A stretch of DNA of 56,646 nt, from positions 1 through 56,646 of IMG/VR virus record IMGVR_UViG_3300042934_000556, one strand, 5' to 3'. A program made the position numbers and the translations under genes. The notes beneath the pieces were generated by a model, which saw only the letters and a program-made list of their open reading frames with translations, was not told the origin of the DNA and searched no databases. This stretch comes from a virus. This document shows positions 1-8,128 of the stretch, piece by piece (position 1 is the first letter of the stretch; the number at the start of each line of letters is the position of its first letter).

Positions 1-176
1 TGCGGATCACTTTGTCGGCGAGCAGGCACGGTTTTCAACTCCTTTCGGTTGGGTTCATGTCAAGAAAGTTAGACTCCTGGGACCTCAGCCCTAGGTTTGT
101 TTGACCAAAAGTTCCCCCGGGGCTTTCCGGGGGTGTAAAACTTCTGCCGAAAAGTTCCCCCGGAGGAAAAATATGG
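1..176. repeat. Terminal redundancy, left copy
   Basis: This stretch is repeated at the right end of the window with one difference (C at 128, T at 56598). It contains the first codons of the putative small terminase gene (29 down to 1, minus strand) and part of the upstream non-coding region. The simplest reading is that the contig closes into a circle of about 56470 bp. A genuine terminal repeat is possible but cannot be told apart here. Confidence 0.9.
107..163. repeat. Hairpin and 14-bp direct repeat upstream of the late operon
   Basis: AAAAGTTCCCCCGG occurs at 107-120 and again at 150-163. The first copy forms a hairpin with CCGGGGG at 127-133 (7-bp stem, six-base loop). The only mismatch between the two contig ends falls in this stem. 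The element lies between the end of the early genes and the small terminase start, where packaging or late-promoter signals would be expected. No function can be assigned from sequence alone. Confidence 0.5.
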
Positions 177-257
177 AGGCGGGCGATGCAGACGGGGGGT
201 ACTTTTTGCGAGACCCCCTCCCCCCTCTAAATGAAGGAGGTGGGAATCTCACAATGT

Positions 258-346
258 GACTCGGGACCAGCCGTCGGGCTGCCCAAGAGTCTCGCCGTGA
301 TCCCTATAATCACGAGAAGCGAGAACCCAAAGGCTGGCCCCGAGTC
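258..346 (-). other. Predicted three-way-junction RNA structure in the intergenic region
   Basis: Bases 258-272 and 332-346 pair over 15 positions. Read as minus-strand RNA all 15 pair, including one G-U wobble; read as plus-strand RNA that position is an A-C mismatch. Inside are a second helix, TCTCGC/CGTGAT (290-301) with ATCACG/GCGAGA (309-324, four-base bulge AGAA), and a small GGG-CTG-CCC hairpin (276-284). There is no U-tract, so this is not a simple terminator. It follows the last early gene and precedes the terminase. It could be a structured terminator, a processing site, a small RNA or part of the packaging region. Confidence 0.45.
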
Positions 347-360
347 AGTCAGTGGTAGAG

Positions 361-624
361 CTACGAGACGGACGCGAAGGGCTTCCAGTTCTCGGTCACT
401 CTGATGTGGAGGCCCGAAACGTTCTCGGTGATGATCTCCAGAATTGCGTCTTCGATGTCCGCATCCTGAAGTTCTTCTGGAAGTTCGTCGGACGTCCTGG
501 TCACCCGCGCTAGTAGGGCAAGGGAGTGGTGGCCCTGTTCCAGGTCATACTGGAGCCACTCATCCCAATGGGTGAAAGGGTTGTAAGGATTGTCGATGGT
601 GGTGAGCATGTGGTTCTCGCTCAT
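361..624 (-). CDS. Small conserved phage protein, function unknown
   Basis: This 87-residue protein is soluble and acidic, with no membrane segment. Its N-terminal part reads DNPYNPFTHWDEWLQYD, a pattern I recall from many phage proteins of unknown role (recollection, not a search). The start ATG overlaps the stop of the RNA polymerase-like gene by 4 bases, suggesting translational coupling. It is the last gene before the 330-base non-coding region. Confidence 0.75.
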   Translation of the reverse strand: MSENHMLTTIDNPYNPFTHWDEWLQYDLEQGHHSLALLARVTRTSDELPEELQDADIEDAILEIITENVSGLHIRVTENWKPFASVS

Positions 625-3404
625 TCGCCACCTCCACTCAGGCCAGCCTTGAGAGTGGACACCGGGACACCGAGCTGGTCGGCTACCTCGGCAAGGGTGT
701 ACTTGTCACCACGAAGAAGCAGCATGGCCCTGTTCTTGAGGGCAGCGCTCATGACTGGCTTCTCTCTTGGCGTGGCCAGTTCCTTGATCTTTTCTACATC
801 GGTGTTGTCGAGAATCTGCTTCAAGACGTTGTTGCTGACGGCGCCAGCCTGGATCGCTTCCCACTCACGTGGTTCGATCGTGATCTTGTCCTTGCCAGCC
901 TGAAGTCTCATGCGAGCCTCAGCGAGAGCCTTCGACTTGAGCTTCTTCTGCTCGGCTTCCTCCATCTCAGGGTGCGACTCAAGCTTTCGCTTGTAGATGG
1001 CGTTTGCTACGACCTGGGCCTGTCGTTCACGGGGGGCGTTCATGAGTGCCAGGGTCAGCTTGTCCTTGAGCATCTGGACTTCCTTGGCATACACCTTTGC
1101 CGCAGAGGGGGAGCGCTCGATACCCTTGGTCTTGACAAGCTCCTTGCGAGCATCGTTAGCCAGGGACTTCAACCTGTTCGAGTGATCAGCGTAGATCACC
1201 TCGATGGGCTTGCGCTTCTCCGAGACAAGGTCATGAGCGTCGTCCGTCTCAGCAAGCTTTGTGGTCTTGACCATCTTAGGCTTGCCGGGGACGTACTCCT
1301 TACCCGTTTCCACCCACACAAGCTTGCCTGTTTCAGGATCGATCGGACCGCCATCCTTGGCTTTCCGAAGTTCCCTATCGAGAACCCGCTTCTGAGAAGT
1401 GGCCCGAGAGATGATGGTTGAAGCACCACCATCGGCCTGACCAGCAGGCTTGGGCTGATACTTCGACACCAAGGCAGGGATACCGTTGTCGATCGCCGAT
1501 TGCTTGTAATTGAGCTTGTGCTTCTCGGCATCGATGATGACCATGGAATGTCGGACTGCGCGAGCAAGCTCGTTGTCCGTGGCCCCATGAATCGTCATGT
1601 CGGTGATGAGGTTGGAGATCTTCCCCATCTCGGTACCCTTAGCTTTGGGGTTGGCCTTCTCGCCTTCGGCGAACTCGACCTTCTTTGTCTTGGCGTTGTA
1701 CGTGCCTCCGCCCAGAACTCGCATACCATCGTAGCCAGGGTACGCCGACTGAGGATCGAATCCCTTGAGACCCTCGAGTGGCGGACGGGACTTGACCTTT
1801 CCGTGGTTGTTCGGAATGACCAGAACCGTATCACCGTCGAAGTCAGCACCCGACAAGCGCTCTGCCACAGAGTGATGGATACCTACTGCGTCAGGAGCAT
1901 TGCCGAGAAGCTTATTCGCCTGAGGGTGGCGGTTGTTCACAATGAGTTCGGGGATCTCGAAGAGACCTCCGTGCGGGAAGCGAACAAGCGCTACTCGGTC
2001 ACCGTTGTCCAGGGTGGGTGCGTAGATCTCTCGAGGACTCATCGAGTTGATCGGCAGTATGACCTTGGTCGCCTGACGAGGAAGGTGTGCAGCCTTCAGA
2101 TGGACAGCCGACGAATCTGTTGAATCAGCGAACTTCTCCAACAGATGTGCCTTTACGGCATCGTTGGTGAGACTCATGATGGTGTCGAACTCGCTCTTCT
2201 TGGTCTCGTACGTGATGTCGAGTTGGTCCTTGGCGAGCGTCGGCTTCTGCTTGGACAGCATCTGAGATGACAGGCTCTTAGACCATTCATCCCAGTTACC
2301 TTCCTTGTTCACGATGTTCATCGCGGACTCGACGATCTTGTTGCCGTCCTTGTCGCGCATCTCAGTGCCGTCAGGGTTCTTGCGGTAGATCTGGTCATCG
2401 ATGACGGCTCCGAACGGGTCGTCCTCCATCACCTTGCCAGTGTTCTTGTCCCGCTTCATCTCCTTCATGGCGTCGAGCTTGTTGCCCGTGTTCTTCTTGT
2501 TGGTGTTGAACACGAGGTCTACGCCAGGCGGCATGTCGTCGTTGTACATCGCCATACCTTTGAGGTAATGCGTGCCATCGACAGCGATGCGAACCTGTGC
2601 ATAGTTCGACTTTCCAAGCGATACGTCGGGGACCCCGCGACGAACGTAGATGACACCGTCGGCGTCGGTTCCGCCTTCTTCAGCGTAACGGACTTTGACC
2701 CTCTTGGAGTCGATCGAGATCGGAGGACGGATACCGTCGTAGGTGCGACCGCCATCCTTCGACTTGACGAGGATCTGCTGGATCTGATCCCGATTGTCGT
2801 TGACCTCTTTCCAAGGGACTTCAGGACCCGCCAACACCTTCAAGGTCGTGAACTTGCCCGTACCGAGCTGTTCCACCTTGATGTAGTGCATCTTGTAGCC
2901 CTCGTCCTCGAGGAGCTTACGAGCGGCCCTGAGCTTCTCCTTGCTGATGTTCAGGTGAAGCTCGACACCAGCGCCGACGTCGATGTACTTCTTCTTGGCA
3001 ACCTGGTCGCGGAGCATGTCCGCAGTCGACTCGAGGATACTGTTCTCTTCAGCGGCGCCCGGCCTGATGAGCGTCCGGAACGTGGATTCAGGGACACCCA
3101 TCTTCTTGGCTGCAGCGACATTGGAGAGGCCTCGCTCCTTGAGTTGGTTGGCTCGAGCGATGTCAGCGGCCTTTCGGGCTCGCTTGGCCATGGCGGTGGT
3201 GTCACGCAGTTGGGTGGTAGTCATACCGAACCCTTCCGCGATGTCCTTCTCCTTGAGCTCCTGTCGCTTCAGGTCTGCAACCATGGACTGGAAGGTACCT
3301 GCACGCTCGTAAGGCGTCTCACCGGAACCCCAGGGGTAGCGGCCCGACTTGCGTCGGATGCCGTAGTGAACGAGAGCATCACGCTCTTCTGCTTCGATGT
3401 TCAA
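621..3404 (-). CDS. Two-barrel RNA polymerase-like protein with N-terminal HYG tag
   Basis: 927 residues. Residues 519-527 read GADFDGDTV, matching the metal-binding DFDGD signature of the beta-prime/QDE-1/YonO double-psi barrel. Just before it (about 449-518) is a stretch resembling the rest of that barrel. Around 275-305, HYLKGMAMYNDD and following residues could be the lysine-bearing first barrel. Helix-turn-helix-like segments lie at about 52-66, 90-112 and 900-920. Residues 13-28 (HYGIRRKSGRYPWGSG) are a variant of the tag on the head-gene block. It starts with TTG overlapping the upstream TGA, with GGGAG before it. A YonO- or crAss-like single-chain RNA polymerase is the best guess; a structural protein with a degenerate barrel is the alternative. 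Confidence 0.6.
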   Translation of the reverse strand: MNIEAEERDALVHYGIRRKSGRYPWGSGETPYERAGTFQSMVADLKRQELKEKDIAEGFGMTTTQLRDTTAMAKRARKAADIARANQLKERGLSNVAAAKKMGVPESTFRTLIRPGAAEENSILESTADMLRDQVAKKKYIDVGAGVELHLNISKEKLRAARKLLEDEGYKMHYIKVEQLGTGKFTTLKVLAGPEVPWKEVNDNRDQIQQILVKSKDGGRTYDGIRPPISIDSKRVKVRYAEEGGTDADGVIYVRRGVPDVSLGKSNYAQVRIAVDGTHYLKGMAMYNDDMPPGVDLVFNTNKKNTGNKLDAMKEMKRDKNTGKVMEDDPFGAVIDDQIYRKNPDGTEMRDKDGNKIVESAMNIVNKEGNWDEWSKSLSSQMLSKQKPTLAKDQLDITYETKKSEFDTIMSLTNDAVKAHLLEKFADSTDSSAVHLKAAHLPRQATKVILPINSMSPREIYAPTLDNGDRVALVRFPHGGLFEIPELIVNNRHPQANKLLGNAPDAVGIHHSVAERLSGADFDGDTVLVIPNNHGKVKSRPPLEGLKGFDPQSAYPGYDGMRVLGGGTYNAKTKKVEFAEGEKANPKAKGTEMGKISNLITDMTIHGATDNELARAVRHSMVIIDAEKHKLNYKQSAIDNGIPALVSKYQPKPAGQADGGASTIISRATSQKRVLDRELRKAKDGGPIDPETGKLVWVETGKEYVPGKPKMVKTTKLAETDDAHDLVSEKRKPIEVIYADHSNRLKSLANDARKELVKTKGIERSPSAAKVYAKEVQMLKDKLTLALMNAPRERQAQVVANAIYKRKLESHPEMEEAEQKKLKSKALAEARMRLQAGKDKITIEPREWEAIQAGAVSNNVLKQILDNTDVEKIKELATPREKPVMSAALKNRAMLLLRGDKYTLAEVADQLGVPVSTLKAGLSGGGE

Positions 3405-4006
3405 GCCGACTCTCCCATCCTCTGTTGCTTCACTTGAGCCCGGTACTCCTCGATGATCTGGTCATCGTGCCGGATCTTGTCGTAGACCGTCGCCAAGTAT
3501 GACCGGTCGATCGTCTCTGTCTGGTAGCCGTCGGCCTGGTAGATGCGGAGCTCGCCGTTGATCTCGAACGGCCTGAACTCGTACTCCAGACAGAATATGG
3601 CGGCGTACACATACAACTGATCGAACGAGGCCTTGGAGGTTCCGGTCTTGAGGTCATGAATCCGAAGGAACATGGCCACGGGATCGAACCCGATCGCGTC
3701 TACGGTGCCGAAGCAGTTGAAGGAGTAAAAGAGCTCCTTCTCCGGAAACAGACCCAAGTCCAAGGCGTCGTTGATGTAGTGACAGAGATAGTCACCGTCT
3801 CGAGGTTGGTAGCGCTCGAAGGTGATGGCTTCCGCAGCCCAGGCATGCAGCCTGGTGCCCCTCTCAGTGGCCCTGGCGTTCTCCAGACGGGCGATCAGCT
3901 TCTCAGGGTCGTCCCGGAGCCAGTGATACTTTGAGGGGCTCAGGAAGGCGTGTGTGCCTTCCACTTTCGGATGGGAGTTAAACCTGAAACTCTGCTCTGA
4001 GAGCAT
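3401..4006 (-). CDS. PD-(D/E)XK nuclease, RecB/Cas4-like
   Basis: 201 residues. The pattern fits the RecB-family nuclease fold: ERGTRLHAWAAEAI (early helix with histidine), then a D before a beta-strand (FGTVDAIGF) and IHDLKTGTSKASFDQLYVY, where D-x-K and the following Q are the usual catalytic and motif residues. A role in DNA end processing or recombination is likely. The ATG at 4006 has AGGA eight bases upstream. The gene overlaps the VRR-NUC gene by 29 bases, so the two nucleases are probably co-expressed. Confidence 0.8.
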   Translation of the reverse strand: MLSEQSFRFNSHPKVEGTHAFLSPSKYHWLRDDPEKLIARLENARATERGTRLHAWAAEAITFERYQPRDGDYLCHYINDALDLGLFPEKELFYSFNCFGTVDAIGFDPVAMFLRIHDLKTGTSKASFDQLYVYAAIFCLEYEFRPFEINGELRIYQADGYQTETIDRSYLATVYDKIRHDDQIIEEYRAQVKQQRMGESA

Positions 4007-4268
4007 CAAGCACTTCCTGTTCGTTCGAGGGATGGATGAAGGCCGCGAAGGACATGCCGTTCAGCAACTCGACGTAGTAGTTCTGGTTCGGCCTACTGGG
4101 CGCCTTCGCATTGGCCTTGACTTCAAGCATGGCCCACCGGCCTCCATGAAGGATCAGGAGGTCCGGTACACCCTGCAGGTAGCCCGGGTCATTCTTGAGA
4201 ATGAAGCAGCCGGGGAACATGCGCTCGAGCTTCACGATGAGCGTTTTTTGGTAGTCCCGCTCCAGCAC
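3978..4268 (-). CDS. VRR-NUC domain nuclease
   Basis: 96 residues, the whole protein being one VRR-NUC (PD-(D/E)XK superfamily) domain. GVPDLLIL supplies the first acidic residue and MLEVKAN the E-x-K motif, followed by the helix with SRPNQNYYVELLN. Family members act on structured or branched DNA, and phage versions sit among replication genes as here. GTG start with AAGGAG upstream. The N-terminal half has the typical D-Y-x-x-x-L-I helix. Confidence 0.9.
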   Translation of the reverse strand: MLERDYQKTLIVKLERMFPGCFILKNDPGYLQGVPDLLILHGGRWAMLEVKANAKAPSRPNQNYYVELLNGMSFAAFIHPSNEQEVLDALRAEFQV

Positions 4269-4359
4269 GCTTCACTCCTTTCGCATAGAAAACCGCAGGC
4301 TTATTCTATCCCTTCTATTAAAGCACATGTATTGATCACGGATTGGTATCTACTCTCTG

Positions 4360-4869
4360 TTACCGGTCCAGCAATTTGAAGTGCTGGAAGATGGGCCATA
4401 CATAGCAGCGCGTCATGATGGACATCGCTATCTCCCGGTCTAGCAGCCCGAGCGTCGTTGCTGCGTGCCAGGAGGTCTCGTACACCTCCTCGGTCTCGAT
4501 CAGCACGATGGGTCGGCCGAAGCTTGGGCCGGATTGCTGGAACTGCTGGCCGTACTTGATGGCGAACCACCTCGGACGCCAGAGGATGTTCGACACGTTG
4601 TTGTTGAGTCGGTCGCCGTCGAGATGGATCGGCGTGTCGAACTCCTCGTTCGGACGAGGCAGGAACGCTTGCGCGACGAGGACGGCTATCGACCTCTTGT
4701 GCTGAGCCACGAGTCCGTCGATACCACGCTTGCATATACCGACGTAGGATATGCCTCGTCCGTTGGTCTGATGGGCCATCATTTTTCCGGTGGCTTCGTT
4801 TCGAACTAGACCGGTGTTGCTGACGTAGTAACCCGGGAACTCAGCGATCTCTCGCCACTCTTCTCGCAT
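4360..4869 (-). CDS. NUMOD4/HNH homing endonuclease
   Basis: 169 residues. The N-terminus EEWREIAEFPGYYVSNTG is a NUMOD4 motif. IHLDGDRLNNNVSNILW (about 80-97) is the HNH core, with one active-site histidine visible as IHLDGD where NHIDGD is usual. The C-terminal part (EVYETSWHAATTLGL...) looks like a DNA-binding NUMOD1-type segment. Such genes are mobile and often stand alone in phage genomes. It lies alone between two non-coding stretches, the larger being the iteron-like region. Confidence 0.9.
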   Translation of the reverse strand: MREEWREIAEFPGYYVSNTGLVRNEATGKMMAHQTNGRGISYVGICKRGIDGLVAQHKRSIAVLVAQAFLPRPNEEFDTPIHLDGDRLNNNVSNILWRPRWFAIKYGQQFQQSGPSFGRPIVLIETEEVYETSWHAATTLGLLDREIAMSIMTRCYVWPIFQHFKLLDR

Positions 4870-5117
4870 GGGACCCCACCCTGATCACTTTCTTGGACGA
4901 ACTATGGTTCTTTGGAGCCGAGTCGGACATCTTGGAACGAATCCTCGCGCTGCCACTTTTGCGCGAAAACTCAAAAAAGTTTTTAAAACTTGCGTACACG
5001 GTATCTACTTTTTTTTTCGCGCATTATTTTTAAAAAAAAGTGGTAAAGTGGCAAGACTGGAAGAGCGAAACCCTCTGACCTGCAACGATGCCTGCGCGAA
5101 ACGGACAAAATAGGATG

Positions 5118-5136
5118 TCACTTTTGAATCAAAAGT
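5118..5136. promoter_or_regulatory. 19-bp perfect palindrome
   Basis: CACTTTTGAATCAAAAGTG is a perfect inverted repeat around a central A and includes one iteron. Immediately beside it, GCCAC-AAAA-GTGGC (5146-5159) forms a small hairpin with the next iteron. Dimeric initiator or repressor binding would fit. Confidence 0.5.
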
Positions 5137-5267
5137 GGCAGCCGAAGCCACAAAAGTGGCAGCGACCCATCCAAGAGCCGGGCGCCCCTGTCCGATTAGT
5201 GTGGCTATTCACACGTACGGCCGTAAGCGCCCGACTCACCCGGATGGCCCTATTCACTCGGGCCCCT

Positions 5268-5304
5268 TGCCACTTCTCTGCCACTTTTGACATCAGAAGT
5301 GGCA
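5268..5304 (-). promoter_or_regulatory. Alternative hairpins after the SF2 helicase gene
   Basis: The copy at 5297-5304 can pair either with 5279-5286 or with 5268-5275, giving two mutually exclusive stems directly downstream of the helicase stop. The outer version extends with CCCC/GGGG flanks (13 of 14 positions). Without a U-tract it could be an attenuator-type structure or simply overlapping protein-binding iterons. Confidence 0.35.
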
Positions 5305-5312
5305 TGGGGTTT

Positions 5313-6497
5313 TCAGGCCGCAGCCCTCAGTTTCCGAGCGAACTTGACCTCATTAAAGCTGTGTTTCTTGATCAAAGCCGCCAAAACCCCACCATCAATA
5401 GCAGCTTCGGACATAAGCACGTAGTAGTGCAGTACGTCGAATGGGGTGTTCAGACGGTCGATTCGACCATGAGCCTGATGCCAGGCCTTGTACGAATACG
5501 TCAGCGAGTAGAAGAGCATCGCGTCCGTCGACGTACAGTTCCAGCCCTCCGATCCAGCCGTGTACTGGACCAGGTAGACCCATCGATCGGTGTCTGGGAT
5601 CTCCTCATGCTTGTGCCCATTCCACTCCGCCACGGGCACTTCCCCGGCCAGTGTTCGGAGCACCTCCAACTCGTAGTCGAAGTTGTAGAACACAACCAGT
5701 CTGGGATGTCGCTTCATCCGCTCCCGAACAGCCTCGAGACGAGACGGGTGGGAATATACGACTTTCCGCATGAGGTAGAAGAACTCAGCGAGGCTGCGGA
5801 TAGGCCTCTCTTCGTACGGATTCCAGCGCTCGTGAGTGATCAACCGCAGAGTGTCTGCATCGAACTCCACCTTCACATTGTGTGTGATCCTGGTGGTGTG
5901 TCGTTCGAACGGCATGTGCACGAGAAGCTCGTTGCGGAGTCGCTCAAGCTTGTGTTCGTTGTGGAACCGCTCGATCTTCGGGAACTTGGTGTAGCTGTTG
6001 AATTCGACGTGGTTGTCGATGAACTCTGTACGGTTCTTGTAGAAACCGTTGGCGATGAAGACCGGGATGTAGTCCATCCAGGTATCGCCGGGAGTGGCAC
6101 TTAGGAGTATCCAGGTGTTCTTCTTCTCCGCTTTGACAATATGGAGAAAGGCCTTACTCCAAGCGCCACTCCCGACGAGCCTCTGCTCATCGAAAATGAA
6201 GAACGCGTTCCGGACGTTCTTGTACTTGGCGATGTTGTTCCAGGAGTCCACCACGAGGCGGCCCGTAAGCGGCCCTGCGGCCTCTCCGACGCCGAACTTG
6301 ATGAACTCCTTCTCCCAGTCCAGGGAGTCCCTCTTCTTCGCCGTGGTGATGACGTAGACGTCTTTCGGCGCTTCCTTCTCGATGTAGTACGCGGCTGCAG
6401 TCAGTGACTTACCGGTACCCACATCACCCCACAGGATCTTGCCATTCGACATGTCGCCGATGGCTTTCTTCTGATGGGGGAACAGGGTAACGGACAC
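5313..6497 (-). CDS. SF2 DEAD/SNF2-like helicase
   Basis: 394 residues with both RecA-like lobes. Motif I is GDVGTGKS (24-31), motif II FDEQR (102-106, DEQR replacing the usual DEAH), motif III LLSATP (131-136). In the second lobe are the VVFYNF strand, [10 protein letters not shown] (motif V) and [11 protein letters not shown] (motif VI). It probably unwinds or remodels nucleic acid during replication or recombination. GTG start with AGGAG nine bases upstream; it follows the 279-residue gene after 6 bases. Confidence 0.9.
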   Translation of the reverse strand: MSVTLFPHQKKAIGDMSNGKILWGDVGTGKSLTAAAYYIEKEAPKDVYVITTAKKRDSLDWEKEFIKFGVGEAAGPLTGRLVVDSWNNIAKYKNVRNAFFIFDEQRLVGSGAWSKAFLHIVKAEKKNTWILLSATPGDTWMDYIPVFIANGFYKNRTEFIDNHVEFNSYTKFPKIERFHNEHKLERLRNELLVHMPFERHTTRITHNVKVEFDADTLRLITHERWNPYEERPIRSLAEFFYLMRKVVYSHPSRLEAVRERMKRHPRLVVFYNFDYELEVLRTLAGEVPVAEWNGHKHEEIPDTDRWVYLVQYTAGSEGWNCTSTDAMLFYSLTYSYKAWHQAHGRIDRLNTPFDVLHYYVLMSEAAIDGGVLAALIKKHSFNEVKFARKLRAAA

Positions 6498-6503
6498 TGT
6501 AAC

Positions 6504-7343
6504 TTACTCCTCATGACTGACCCACAGGGGCTTGACGGTGGACGTGCTGTCGGTGTTGTTGGAAGCAGCGTTCACGGACTCGTCAGTCTGCTCCGGGGTG
6601 GTGTCGTTCATCCCGTCCTTTCGGTCGATCGCTATGTAGGGCGGCACTGGGTTGAACTCATCGGGGTCTATCATCTCCGGGTCGCTCAGAGACTCGTTGC
6701 TCTCCCGGATCTCGTCGGCTATCCAAGAAGGCATGGTCTTCTCCGACATGGGCGGCACGAAGCGGTCGTCGTGGAGCTGTGCGGCCTTCTCACGGCCTTC
6801 CATGACACCGTGGTGGTAGAGGGCCAACTGACGCTGGCGGACGTCCTCAGCGACCATGTCGGTCTTGAGTTCGGACTGCACACGCTCGAAGGCGATGGGC
6901 TTGACGGGAGCAATGTAAATCTCGTCCTCGTCTGGGTCGCCCGACTGCCACTCGTCGACCCATGCCAGCTTGGGACGCATCCCGTTGAGCATCGCAACGG
7001 TGTCTGCAACGTCCTCCTTGACCGTCTGGACCGGAGGGACCATCACCTCGGCCTCGAGCATGAGCTCGCCAGTGTCGTCGTCCTTGACGACATCCATGGA
7101 CTTGATGAAGGACCCGGCAGGGGTACCCTCCAGAATCTGCATCGGCATCGTCTGGATGAACTCCTGGAGCTGCTTGGCGAACTCCGGGTCGGGCTCGGGG
7201 ACCTGGATGAGCTGGGCCACGGACCGCTTGGGCAGCGGCGCCTTCACCGGCGCCAGGAAAGGCGTGGACATGGTCTTGAGGATCTCGCTACCCTTCGCGC
7301 CGTACTCAGCGATGAGCGCATCGAAGAACGGGGTGTTGCTCAT
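6504..7343 (-). CDS. Acidic protein of unknown function
   Basis: 279 residues, rich in D, E and P, with no membrane segment or motif I recognise. The centre contains LAWVDEWQSGDPDEDEIYIAP. The C-terminal 50 residues are Asn/Ser/Thr-rich and probably disordered. Good AAGGAG site before the ATG. It is the gene immediately upstream of the SF2 helicase, so a replication accessory role is possible but unsupported. Confidence 0.7.
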   Translation of the reverse strand: MSNTPFFDALIAEYGAKGSEILKTMSTPFLAPVKAPLPKRSVAQLIQVPEPDPEFAKQLQEFIQTMPMQILEGTPAGSFIKSMDVVKDDDTGELMLEAEVMVPPVQTVKEDVADTVAMLNGMRPKLAWVDEWQSGDPDEDEIYIAPVKPIAFERVQSELKTDMVAEDVRQRQLALYHHGVMEGREKAAQLHDDRFVPPMSEKTMPSWIADEIRESNESLSDPEMIDPDEFNPVPPYIAIDRKDGMNDTTPEQTDESVNAASNNTDSTSTVKPLWVSHEE

Positions 7344-7401
7344 GGTGGTACTCCTTGCTGTGGAGCTGATGGTACGAGTGAAAAATAGACTGCTTGTGTT
7401 A

Positions 7402-7433
7402 CAGGGGCAGAGGCCCGAAGACCCCTACCCCTG
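7402..7433 (-). terminator. 14-bp hairpin with UUCG tetraloop
   Basis: As minus-strand RNA this is CAGGGGUAGGGGUC-UUCG-GGCCUCUGCCCCUG, fully paired with G-U wobbles that would be mismatches on the other strand. The exceptionally stable UUCG loop and the strand-specific wobbles indicate an RNA function. There is no U-run after it. It follows the stop codon of a tiny ORF and could act as an attenuator or 3'-end stabiliser. Confidence 0.6.
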
Positions 7434-7435
7434 CC

Positions 7436-7492
7436 TCACACTCCTTCCCCGACCCCGAAAGGACGGAGAATACATAATAAGCGCGTCTTCAT
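7436..7492 (-). CDS. Candidate 18-residue leader-type peptide
   Basis: The peptide MKTRLLCILRPFGVGEGV is preceded by GGAGGTGA, a near-perfect Shine-Dalgarno seven bases from the ATG and the strongest in the neighbourhood. Its stop codon lies at the foot of the UUCG hairpin. This looks like a translated leader or small regulatory ORF. I do not recognise the peptide. Confidence 0.45.
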   Translation of the reverse strand: MKTRLLCILRPFGVGEGV

Positions 7493-7535
7493 GACGCAAT
7501 CACCTCCATTCAAATATGGTTGAGCCTTCCTAGGA

Positions 7536-7868
7536 CTAAGCGAGGATTTCGTTCTTGACGTCCAGGATGCTCCGGATCTCCTGGTATTCGCTCTCGCTCA
7601 GGTCGAACATGTAGTTCCAGAACTCGACCTTGAACTCGACCCACTCCTCCTCGGTCATGGAGTTCCGGAAGTGTTCGATCTCCCGGGGGTGCAGGTACTT
7701 ACCCTGCAAGCTGAAGAACGTGATCATGCGGGCGTACGTCGGGAGGTCCGGGCCGTTCATGAACGCACCCAGACGCTGGATCTCACCCTCGCTCATTGGT
7801 TCCCCCTCTATGGAATATGGGTCAGGACTCGGTCTTATCGAGGACGGCGTCGGGTCCTCGTCCACCAT
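7536..7868 (-). CDS. Small acidic protein, paralogue of the gene at 9582-9845
   Basis: 110 residues if started at the ATG that overlaps the upstream TGA (TGATG). Met-25 at 7796, with GAGGGGGA upstream, is an equally good start giving 86 residues. The C-terminal half, with MTEEEWVEFKVEFWNYMF, resembles the tail of the protein at 9582-9845 (LTEEERLSIMLDF). Function unknown. Confidence 0.7.
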   Translation of the reverse strand: MVDEDPTPSSIRPSPDPYSIEGEPMSEGEIQRLGAFMNGPDLPTYARMITFFSLQGKYLHPREIEHFRNSMTEEEWVEFKVEFWNYMFDLSESEYQEIRSILDVKNEILA

Positions 7869-8128
7869 CAGAGAGCCCCCTTCACGACGAGCAGGAGGCA
7901 GGTCGTGATCTTCTCGGCGACCTCGTGGCGGTCCGCCCCGCCGCTTCCGTACTCCTCCAGGCCGCAGAGAACCAGGGTGTGGAACTCGTCGTAGAGTGAG
8001 ACGTCGTCCTCCAGGAGGGTCCTGAGGTTCTCGATTTGCTCCGGAGTGATGTGCGGCAGTCCTGCCTCTCGCTTACGAAGACCCTCCGGACTCAGGATAT
8101 CGCCCAAGGCCATCTTGCGGTCGCTCAT
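7868..8128 (-). CDS. Small protein of unknown function
   Basis: 86 residues from the ATG at 8128, which overlaps the preceding stop as TGATG and has GGGGAGGA upstream. Predicted mostly helical, with HITPEQIENLRTLLEDDVSLYDEFHTLVL in the middle and a hydrophobic C-terminus. It is one link in a chain of coupled genes between 9020 and 7536. No family recognised. Confidence 0.7.
   Translation of the reverse strand: MSDRKMALGDILSPEGLRKREAGLPHITPEQIENLRTLLEDDVSLYDEFHTLVLCGLEEYGSGGADRHEVAEKITTCLLLVVKGAL

Larger units (their letters stand above)
4951..5304. repeat. Iteron-like, AT-rich non-coding region (candidate origin or control region)
   Basis: No gene is credible between 4870 and 5312. AAGTGGCA or its complement occurs seven times (4951, 5046, 5132, 5153, 5268, 5279, 5297), plus a near copy at 5035. 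Between the first copies is a very AT-rich block (about 4970-5040) in an otherwise GC-rich genome. The combination of short iterons with an easily melted block is typical of replication origins. A multi-site operator is the main alternative. Confidence 0.5.

Noticed and set aside
58-63. TTGACA on the minus strand upstream of the small terminase as a late promoter
   Set aside because: At 17 bases downstream the hexamer is AGTTGA, and it would overlap the ribosome site. No convincing -10 element was found.
258-346. tRNA or tmRNA gene
   Set aside because: There is a branched fold but no T-loop GGTTCRA sequence, no anticodon arm of standard size and no CCA-type acceptor arrangement.
4345-5009. 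GGTATCTACT direct repeats (4345-4354, 5000-5009) flanking the NUMOD4/HNH gene as insertion scars
   Set aside because: Near-identical strings occur elsewhere (about 9870 and 13388), so the pair is probably chance.
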